Shown here in pieces: positions 1-5,252 of a stretch of DNA of 6,035 bases. This DNA comes from Deltaproteobacteria bacterium. GTDB lineage: Bacteria > Desulfobacterota > Anaeroferrophillalia > Anaeroferrophillales > Tharpellaceae. The DNA lies in assembly GCA_013153415.1 (NCBI GenBank), contig JAADEO010000180.1:1-6035 (forward strand), written 5' to 3'. The position numbers and the translations under genes are program-made. The notes below the pieces were generated by a model that worked only from the letters and a program-made list of their open reading frames with translations, ran no database searches and was not told the DNA's origin. The number at the start of each line of letters is the position of its first letter. Within the stretch, counting starts at the first letter, position 1.

Positions 1-1214
1 TGAAGGAGGCCCGCTCCTGGCGAAAGAAAAAAAGGATTGCCGCCCTGGCCCGGCTGGGCGGCTGCCTATCCCTGCCCGAGGTCAGGGAGCTGGTCGCAGA
101 ACGTTTCCGCCGGGGCAGTAGCGAAGAGAAGGAACAGGCGCTTAAAGTGCTGGCCGACGACCCCGGCCCGGAAACCCTCGGCATCATTCTTGAGAGGCTG
201 GATGAAAGTTCCGACAACCGGGAGCGCAGGCGACTGCTCCAGGTCATGGCGACTTCCGACTGGCATAGCTGCTCCGATCTCGATCCGGCCGGGCGACTCG
301 CCGCTCTGGCTGAAAATATCGAGCTCTATCCGTTCCTGACCCAAGCTCTGGCCCGTTTCGATTTCAGTGAGTCGTGGCTGGCCATCATGCTGCAGATCTC
401 ATCTCCGGTACTCAAACCCCATCATCAGGAGATCGCCCTCTACATGTGCCGGTTCGCCTACCGGGACAGCATCCGGCGACACCTGCTGAACCTGATCAAC
501 GATATCGACTGGTCCTTCTCCTTCCGGCTGCTCAACCTGCTGGCTCCGTTTTTCAAAGGCAACGATATTCCCGTTCTCCTGAAACTCCTGGGAGACCGGG
601 AGGAGCGCCGGGATCTGACCATCAAGGAGCGCCTGACCAAAGGCCGGGATCTGGAACAGCTGCCCGAGGCGCTGGCCGAATTCTTTCAGCACCACCCGGA
701 AATCGCCCGGCTGCTGATCGAAGAGCTGATCAGCCGGGTAACCTCCGGATCCCTGCAAAGCACCGGGGAGATCTTCGCCGCCCTGCGTCAAGAACCCGCG
801 GAGCTCGCGGAACTGATCTTCGGGGCCGCTGCGGAAAACCTCAGGGCCGCCGACTGCAGCCTGCCGCGGCTGCTGGCCTGGCATCTGCTCTCGGCAATCG
901 AGGTTGACGGCAGTGATTGTTTTGCGCTAGTAGTACATCGGACCCGGCGCTACAGCGGTTTTTTCCGCCACCGGATAACCGCGATCATCAACGATCTGGT
1001 CGATCGGGCCAACGAGCTCCGCGATGCCGACAGCCTGCCGATCCTGCAGCAGATCATCGATTTTATCCGCGGGCGTCCCGGATACGATGAATTACGGGAA
1101 AAAGTTCTGCAGCGGATCTCCTTGGTCACCCGGCGCAGCCGGGAGCTCAAGGTTTTCAGCGAAGCCACTCAGACCCGGGAACTGATCATCTACAAAGTCA
1201 AGAAACTCAAATAA
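1..1214 (+). CDS. HEAT-like all-helical repeat protein, 5' partial
   Basis: The reading frame is open from base 3 to the TAA at 1212-1214, giving 403 visible residues. It has no convincing start inside the window: the GTG at 147 sits within continuous helical coding sequence and lacks a Shine-Dalgarno site, so the true start lies upstream. The protein is rich in Leu, Ile, Ala, Glu and Arg and reads as successive amphipathic helix pairs, for example RIAALARLGG near the visible N-terminus and LPILQQIIDFIRGRPGYDEL near the C-terminus. This pattern resembles HEAT/ARM-type alpha-solenoids, which usually act as protein-binding scaffolds. There is no signal peptide in view, no membrane segment and no catalytic motif. 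The C-terminus is basic (YKVKKLK). The next gene, for the Hsp70-like protein, starts 16 bases downstream, so the two are probably co-transcribed. The helical-repeat call rests on sequence texture, not on a recognised family, and the exact function is unknown. Confidence 0.75.
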   Translation, partial: KEARSWRKKKRIAALARLGGCLSLPEVRELVAERFRRGSSEEKEQALKVLADDPGPETLGIILERLDESSDNRERRRLLQVMATSDWHSCSDLDPAGRLAALAENIELYPFLTQALARFDFSESWLAIMLQISSPVLKPHHQEIALYMCRFAYRDSIRRHLLNLINDIDWSFSFRLLNLLAPFFKGNDIPVLLKLLGDREERRDLTIKERLTKGRDLEQLPEALAEFFQHHPEIARLLIEELISRVTSGSLQSTGEIFAALRQEPAELAELIFGAAAENLRAADCSLPRLLAWHLLSAIEVDGSDCFALVVHRTRRYSGFFRHRITAIINDLVDRANELRDADSLPILQQIIDFIRGRPGYDELREKVLQRISLVTRRSRELKVFSEATQTRELIIYKVKKLK

Positions 1215-1230
1215 CCGGATTTTTGAGAGC

Positions 1231-2748
1231 ATGGCGAAAAACATCTCCATCTTTTTCAACAACGTCAACCTGATGATCTTCAGCCAGGATGAGGAGAGCG
1301 GCCGGATCGAACCGGTCGACCTGGGCGAGATCTCGACCACGATCAAGATCAAGACACCCAAGGGATCGGAAGAGATCCCGCTGGTTCCGGCAATGATCTG
1401 CTATGCCGACCGTATCTACTGCGGACAGGAGGTTTTCAGCCAGAAGAAGTTCAACTCCCCGGCCACCTTCAAATACATGAAACAGTATATCAGCAAGCGG
1501 CAGTACCTGCCGCGGATCATCGGCGACCAGGAGATCTCGACCTTCCAGGCCGCCAGCGACCTGCTGATCAATATCATCGACCGCCTCCACGAACGTTTCG
1601 GTAAAGACGGGGTGGGGATGATCGTCTTCATCGTCGAACCCCTCAATTTCCAGGTTTTTGCGACCATGATCGAGGAGTTCTGTCTGCGTATCGGCCTGGT
1701 CAACTACAAGGTCGTCGACGAGGCGGTCTGCGCCCTGCTCGAATACAATCTCTCAAGTCAGCTCGACCAGCACCTGATCTACCTCCATTTCGGCTACACC
1801 ACCATCGATCTCTATCTGACCAAGATCACCGAAAGTTCCCGTGAACCGCGGCTGCAGAGTGTCGTCATCTGCAGCATGCACAAGAACTACGGCGGAGTCG
1901 ACATCGACAAGGTCATCCAGGACTACTTCGCCGATCAGACCAGGATCAGCATGAAAAAGGCCCGGGAAATCCGCAGCCATTTGAACCGCAACCCCAGCTA
2001 CCGCGAAACCATCGACGGCCACGATCTCCACCTGACCCGGGTCGAACTCCACCAGATGCTCGACAAGAAAGGCTACGGCGATGAATTGAGGGCCCTGTTG
2101 CGCGACCTCTTCGATCTCGCTTCCGGATACGGCGTCACCGATGAGAACATCAATTACGTCCTCGGCACCGGCCTGAGCCTGCCGACCCCCTATTACCACG
2201 ACATCATGCGGGATTTCTTCGGGGCCAAGCTCTTGAGCGACAAGGCCCACAACGCCATCCCCTACGGAGCCCTGCGCTACCTGCAGAAAGGGGGCGAGCA
2301 AGCCACCATCAAGGCCAACTACGCCCTGCGCAGCCGCACCGCCAAGGGGGAGGGCTTCCGCTACGATATCATTGTCCCCAAGGGGACCCCATATCCAACC
2401 CAGAACGGCGTCACCAGCATCATCGCCAACGGCTTCTACGCCGGCCAGATCGAGGTCGAGCTCGACATCTTCCGCATGGACCGGCCTGAAAGCAGCAGCG
2501 ACCGGGAGATCGTTGTCGACGATGCCGGACGGATGCAGCTCGAAGAGAACCTCGGCGATGAGCAGCAGTCATTTATCAATGAAGCCAGCCCCGAAATTAT
2601 TCCCCTTGACCCGCCGGCCCTGGATAATGAGCGGCGGCTGGAGATCACCTTCGACATCAGCTTAAATCGCGATCTCCTGATCACCGTCAAGGATTTGAGG
2701 CGCAACCAGACCATCTGGAAACGCAAGAAATCGGTCCGTCTGGAATGA
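1231..2748 (+). CDS. Divergent Hsp70-like protein lacking the C-terminal lid
   Basis: The 505-residue protein keeps the order of Hsp70/DnaK landmarks. A connect-1-like VVDEAVCALLEYN lies at 161-173, where DnaK has NEPTAAALAYG. A phosphate-2-like FGYTTID is at 187-193 (DnaK GGGTFD), followed by GGVDID at 221-226. An adenosine-motif-like YVLGTGLSLP is at 309-318, followed by a DnaK-like FFGAKLLSDKAHNAIPYGAL. Residues from about 360 resemble the beta substrate-binding domain (IIVPKGTPYPT; LEITFDISLNRDLLITVKD). The phosphate-1 motif GIDLGTT near the N-terminus is not recognisable; the matching stretch reads SIFFNNVNL. The protein stops after the beta domain, against about 640 residues in DnaK, so the helical lid is absent. 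The segment between GGVDID and the adenosine motif is also shorter. It may bind nucleotide weakly or not hydrolyse it. The start is the ATG 16 bases after the preceding stop; the ribosome site is weak (GAGAG directly before the ATG), consistent with coupling. It is probably cytoplasmic. Confidence 0.85.
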   Translation: MAKNISIFFNNVNLMIFSQDEESGRIEPVDLGEISTTIKIKTPKGSEEIPLVPAMICYADRIYCGQEVFSQKKFNSPATFKYMKQYISKRQYLPRIIGDQEISTFQAASDLLINIIDRLHERFGKDGVGMIVFIVEPLNFQVFATMIEEFCLRIGLVNYKVVDEAVCALLEYNLSSQLDQHLIYLHFGYTTIDLYLTKITESSREPRLQSVVICSMHKNYGGVDIDKVIQDYFADQTRISMKKAREIRSHLNRNPSYRETIDGHDLHLTRVELHQMLDKKGYGDELRALLRDLFDLASGYGVTDENINYVLGTGLSLPTPYYHDIMRDFFGAKLLSDKAHNAIPYGALRYLQKGGEQATIKANYALRSRTAKGEGFRYDIIVPKGTPYPTQNGVTSIIANGFYAGQIEVELDIFRMDRPESSSDREIVVDDAGRMQLEENLGDEQQSFINEASPEIIPLDPPALDNERRLEITFDISLNRDLLITVKDLRRNQTIWKRKKSVRLE

Positions 2749-2948
2749 AAAGAGAACAGCCCCGATCACCTTCTCCCGATCGCTCCTCCCCCCACGGATC
2801 ACACCGGGCTTTCATCACCATCACCCCGGAAGGCGAGATTTGCGCCTGGGGTCTGGAAAAGAAGTCTGAAGAGCAAATTTTGCACTTGACCGGCAACCCT
2901 GATTTGGTTAAAGCTTTGCAGGAGATGGCCTGCGACCTTTGCGGCTGA
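2745..2948 (+). CDS. Small hypothetical protein with C-terminal CxxC
   Basis: A 67-residue frame whose ATG overlaps the TGA of the Hsp70-like gene as ATGA, the classic arrangement for translational coupling. The first 20 residues are Ser/Pro/Arg-rich and look disordered. Next comes a short strand-turn-strand stretch, AFITITPEGEICAWGL (22-37), then a helix-like segment, and the protein ends in MACDLCG with cysteines at 63 and 66 plus one at 33. I do not recognise a family. The ITITPEG stretch resembles the NITIGPDG stretch of the DUF2997-type protein at the end of the cluster, so it may share a small beta-hairpin fold. The CxxC could bind metal or form a disulfide; that is inference. The gene fills what would otherwise be a 270-base gap in a tightly packed cluster, which supports it being real. 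Its codons are somewhat less GC-rich at third positions than those of its neighbours. Confidence 0.7.
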   Translation: MKREQPRSPSPDRSSPHGSHRAFITITPEGEICAWGLEKKSEEQILHLTGNPDLVKALQEMACDLCG

Positions 2949-3006
2949 AGACCGTCCGACCAGCCGGCATGCCAAGTCCTAACGGTTGTCCAACCCCGAC
3001 CCGACC

Positions 3007-3011
3007 GGGAG
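3007..3011 (+). promoter_or_regulatory. Ribosome binding site of the AAA ATPase gene
   Basis: GGGAG lies 7 bases before the ATG at 3019. It fixes the start there and not at an in-frame TTG at 2986, which has no such site and would add 11 residues (MSNPDPTGRSA) unlike the Ycf46 N-terminus. Confidence 0.7.
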
Positions 3012-3018
3012 ATCCGCC

Positions 3019-4509
3019 ATGAATTTTCTCGACCATTTCAACACCACGATCCGCTCCAACCACTCCCTGATCAACGTTGTCACCTACGAGGAGGCCCGTT
3101 TTCTCTCGATGGTGGCCGAATCGCCGCTCTTCAAGGACAAGAGCATCATCGTCTGGGATCTGGCCGACGGCTTCAACCCGATCAAAGGCAACATGGGGGG
3201 GATCAAGAACAAGGAGCGGGCCGACCCGATCCACTGCCTCCAGGAGATCAAGAAGTTCAAAGGCAACGCCATCTTCATCCTGCGCGACTTCCATCTCCAT
3301 TTCCGTGAAAGTATCATCCTGCGCTCGCTGCGCAATCTCAATCATGATCTACGTTTCACCAAGAAGACCATCGTCCTGACCACCCCGACCCCGACCCTGC
3401 CGACCGAGCTCAGGGAGGACATCTGCCAGCTCGAACTCGAACTGCCCGATTACAAGGAGATCGAAAAGGAGCTCGACAGCGTCGTCATCAGCACCGCCCA
3501 GGTGACTCCACCGACTCCGCAACTCAAGGAGAAGATCATCGAATCGACCCTGGGATTGTCGATGGTCAACATCAAGAACCTCTTCTCCCGGATCATCATC
3601 ACCCACGGGGTCATCGACGAACGCGCCGTCGAGATCATCCTCCAGGAGAAACGCAGCATCATCCGCAAGGGCGAGATCCTCGAATTCTTTCCGGTCCAGG
3701 AGAGTCTCAACGATATCGGCGGACTGGAGAACCTCAAGGCGTGGCTGCGCAAACGGAGCCAGGTCTTCACTCACAAGGCCAAGGATTACGGTCTGCCGGC
3801 CCCCAAGGGAATTCTCATCATCGGCATCCAGGGCACCGGCAAGAGCCTGACCGCCAAGGCCACGGCCGGGCTCTGGAAACTGCCGCTGCTGAGAATGGAC
3901 CTGGGCAAGGTCTTCGGCAGCCTGCTCGGCGAATCGGAGCAGAACCTGCGCCAGGCGATCCATCTGGCCGAGACCATCTCACCCTGCATCCTCTGGGTCG
4001 ACGAACTCGAAAAGGCTTTCGCCGGCAGTACCGGCGGAGCCGGCGACGGCGGCACCTCGGCCCGGATTCTCGGTACCTTCCTGACCTGGATGCAGGAAAA
4101 GACCAAGCCGGTCTTCATCATCGCCACCGGCAACGACGTCGCCCAGCTGCCGCCCGAATTGATGCGCAAAGGACGTTTCGACGAAATCTTCTTCGTCGAC
4201 CTGCCTTCGCCTTCGGAGCGCCAGGCGATCTTCAAGGTTCTGCTGGAAAAGGTCCGTCCCGTAATCCGCCAGTTCGATCTCGAAAAACTGGCCGCCGCCA
4301 CCGAAGGCTACAGCGGAGCCGAGATCGAACAGATCATCTACGACGCGATGTTCAACGCCTTCGATGACAACCAGCGCGAGTTCACTGAAGAGGACATTCT
4401 CAACAGCGTTTCCGAGATCATCCCGATCTCGCGCCTGATGAGCGAAAAAATCGGCGCCCTGCGCAGTTGGGCGACCCACCGAACCAGAAAAGCCAACAGC
4501 GACAGCTAG
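3019..4509 (+). CDS. ycf46: Ycf46-family AAA ATPase
   Basis: A 496-residue cytoplasmic AAA ATPase, close to the usual Ycf46 length of about 490-500. Residues 1 to about 220 form the Ycf46 N-terminal region (NVVTYEEARFLS, IVWDLADGFNP, AIFILRDFH, TIVLTTPTPTLPTEL). It has the order of a P-loop fold but no Walker A. A classical AAA module follows: DIGGLENLKAWL at 232-243, Walker A GIQGTGKS at 269-276 (K275), Walker B CILWVDE at 323-329 (D328, E329), sensor 1 ATGND at 369-373, arginine fingers in RKGRFDE at 383-389 (R383, R386), and a sensor-2 helix GYSGAEIEQII at 430-440. All catalytic residues are present, so it should hydrolyse ATP. The pore-loop position reads SLLGES without an aromatic residue. 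Ycf46 is known from cyanobacteria and algal plastids; its substrate is not established. Downstream lie ycf35-like and DUF2997-type genes, the same families that travel together in cyanobacteria. The family call is firm; the role is not. Confidence 0.93.
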   Translation: MNFLDHFNTTIRSNHSLINVVTYEEARFLSMVAESPLFKDKSIIVWDLADGFNPIKGNMGGIKNKERADPIHCLQEIKKFKGNAIFILRDFHLHFRESIILRSLRNLNHDLRFTKKTIVLTTPTPTLPTELREDICQLELELPDYKEIEKELDSVVISTAQVTPPTPQLKEKIIESTLGLSMVNIKNLFSRIIITHGVIDERAVEIILQEKRSIIRKGEILEFFPVQESLNDIGGLENLKAWLRKRSQVFTHKAKDYGLPAPKGILIIGIQGTGKSLTAKATAGLWKLPLLRMDLGKVFGSLLGESEQNLRQAIHLAETISPCILWVDELEKAFAGSTGGAGDGGTSARILGTFLTWMQEKTKPVFIIATGNDVAQLPPELMRKGRFDEIFFVDLPSPSERQAIFKVLLEKVRPVIRQFDLEKLAAATEGYSGAEIEQIIYDAMFNAFDDNQREFTEEDILNSVSEIIPISRLMSEKIGALRSWATHRTRKANSDS

Positions 4510-4517
4510 CCAGACAA

Positions 4518-4524
4518 AGAGGAG
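4518..4524 (+). promoter_or_regulatory. Strong ribosome binding site of the DUF1257 gene
   Basis: AGAGGAG lies 6 bases before the ATG at 4531, in the 21-base gap after the AAA gene. It is one of the best Shine-Dalgarno matches in the cluster, suggesting efficient translation of the small protein relative to the Hsp70-like gene, which has almost none. Confidence 0.75.
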
Positions 4525-4530
4525 TGCAAA

Positions 4531-4908
4531 ATGTCCCATTTCACCAAGCTCAAAACCAAGATCACCGACAAGGTTTTTCTGAAGAAAGCGATCAGCGACA
4601 TGGAACTCGAGTATGTCGAGGGCAAGCTCAAGGCCAAGGGCTGGCTCTGGAAACGGGAGAAGGCCGACATCATCATCCCGACCAAGAGCGGCTACGACAT
4701 CGGTTTCCGTTTCAACGGCGAGACCTACGACGTCGTCGCCGACTGGGATTCGATCGGCGATGTCGATCAGGAGACCTTCATCAACACCCTGAATCAACGC
4801 TACGCCTACAACGTCGTCAAGGAGACTTTGGCTCAGCAGGGATTCCTGCTGACCGAAGAGCAGAACAAGGCCGGCACCATCAACATGACTTTGAGCCGGG
4901 AACAGTAA
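4531..4908 (+). CDS. ycf35: Ycf35-like DUF1257 protein
   Basis: This 125-residue protein starts MSHFTKLKTKITDKVFLKKA, the typical opening of the Ycf35/DUF1257 family (MSHF, then a basic stretch and a leucine/lysine helix). The middle holds beta-rich segments, including ADIIIPTKSGYDIGFRFNG (45-63) and a conserved-looking YDVVADWDSIG (66-76). A helix with INTLNQRYAYNVVKETLAQQGF (84-105) and a C-terminal strand follow. The length fits the family's roughly 125-130 residues. No catalytic motif, membrane segment or cysteine is present. In cyanobacteria the family is encoded near DUF2997 genes; here it lies between the Ycf46-type ATPase and a DUF2997-type gene, which supports a functional link. Its biochemical function is unknown; an adaptor or substrate of the AAA ATPase is a reasonable inference. 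The symbol reflects family membership, not proven orthology. Confidence 0.88.
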   Translation: MSHFTKLKTKITDKVFLKKAISDMELEYVEGKLKAKGWLWKREKADIIIPTKSGYDIGFRFNGETYDVVADWDSIGDVDQETFINTLNQRYAYNVVKETLAQQGFLLTEEQNKAGTINMTLSREQ

Positions 4909-4911
4909 ATC

Positions 4912-4938
4912 AACCAAACCGCAGCAGTTTGGTTTTTT
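4912..4938 (+). terminator. Terminator-like hairpin between the DUF1257 and DUF2997 genes
   Basis: An exact 8-bp inverted repeat, AACCAAAC (4912-4919) and GTTTGGTT (4927-4934), encloses a 7-base loop. A run of six T overlaps the end of the stem (4933-4938). This is the form of a weak Rho-independent terminator. It begins 3 bases after the DUF1257 stop codon and ends 20 bases before the DUF2997-type start. The stem has only 3 G-C pairs, so read-through is likely. It could cut expression of the last gene or act as a 3' processing and stability element. Confidence 0.6.
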
Positions 4939-4942
4939 CAAC

Positions 4943-4948
4943 AGGGAG
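4943..4948 (+). promoter_or_regulatory. Ribosome binding site of the DUF2997-type gene
   Basis: AGGGAG lies 10 bases before the ATG at 4959. It supports starting the protein there although the same frame stays open far upstream through the DUF1257 gene. Confidence 0.65.
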
Positions 4949-4958
4949 TAAAACCGAC

Positions 4959-5156
4959 ATGGAAAAAATCAACATCACCATCGGCCCGGACGGTTCCGTC
5001 AATCTCGACCTGAGCGGCTTCGAGGGCGGCAAGTGCCTCGAAGCGACAAAAGCTATCGAAGCCTTGCTGGGCGGCGAAGTGGACCGGAAACTGACCAGCG
5101 AATTCTACACCGCCACCGAGGAGGTTCAACAGACCGAGGAGATCTCGGCCGGTTGA
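4959..5156 (+). CDS. DUF2997-type small protein
   Basis: A 65-residue acidic protein. It opens with a strand-turn-strand, EKINITIGPDGSVNLDLSGF (2-21), then GGKCLEATKAIEALLG (23-38), a helix with one cysteine (C26), and a polar C-terminal tail rich in Glu, Thr and Gln. This layout (I-x-P-D-G turn, G-x-x-C followed by a T-x-A-I-E-x-x-L-G helix, then a T-S-E-F/Y segment) is what I recall of DUF2997, a small family found mainly in cyanobacteria next to Ycf35. Position after a Ycf35-like gene agrees. The function is unknown. The lone cysteine fits the family pattern as I remember it and could be a ligand or redox residue, but that is inference. It is the last gene before the terminator, and a weaker hairpin separates it from the DUF1257 gene. 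Confidence 0.8.
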   Translation: MEKINITIGPDGSVNLDLSGFEGGKCLEATKAIEALLGGEVDRKLTSEFYTATEEVQQTEEISAG

Positions 5157-5177
5157 ATTGCAGCAAGCACGTCATAA

Positions 5178-5219
5178 GAACAAAAAAGCCGCCAGGAAAT
5201 CCCGGCGGCTTTTTTGTTC
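5178..5219. terminator. Bidirectional Rho-independent terminator
   Basis: A perfect 16-bp inverted repeat (5178-5193 with 5204-5219) has a 6-bp G/C core, GCCGCC/GGCGGC, and a 10-base loop, AGGAAATCCC. The outer stem carries AAAAAA on the left and TTTTTT on the right, so each strand shows a GC-rich hairpin followed by a U-run. It lies 21 bases after the DUF2997-type stop codon and 33 bases beyond the asd stop codon, so it should end both converging transcripts. Confidence 0.92.
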
Positions 5220-5252
5220 ACGACTGATATTTACCAGGTTGAGACTACAACA

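Noticed and set aside
374..907. A 177-residue plus-strand frame inside the helical-repeat gene
   Set aside because: It is an out-of-frame, Pro/Arg/Gly-rich translation of GC-rich coding sequence without a start signal; the main frame has coherent helical structure throughout.
922..942. A small cluster of less usual codons (GCG CTA GTA GTA CAT) in the helical-repeat gene
   Set aside because: Too short to indicate transfer or a programmed pause; the frame continues normally on both sides.
2984..2995. Short inverted repeat GGTTG-TC-CAACC in the gap before the AAA gene, and the palindrome GGCATGCC at 2966-2973
   Set aside because: Both are very short; the first allows only about four pairs around a tetraloop and has no T-run, so neither supports a terminator or operator call.
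2986..3018. TTG start giving an AAA ATPase 11 residues longer
   Set aside because: There is no Shine-Dalgarno site before the TTG, while the ATG at 3019 has GGGAG at good spacing and gives the expected Ycf46 N-terminus.
3979..4941. A 320-residue open frame on the minus strand across the 3' half of the AAA gene and the DUF1257 gene
   Set aside because: It lies antisense to two well-recognised proteins, has an Asp/Val/Gly/Leu-rich composition typical of the complement of GC-rich coding sequence, and shows no ribosome site or known motif.
4467..4958. The frame of the DUF2997-type gene stays open upstream through the DUF1257 gene, suggesting a 229-residue protein
   Set aside because: The upstream part is Gln/Arg-rich out-of-frame translation of the DUF1257 gene; the ATG at 4959 has its own ribosome site and yields the family-sized protein.
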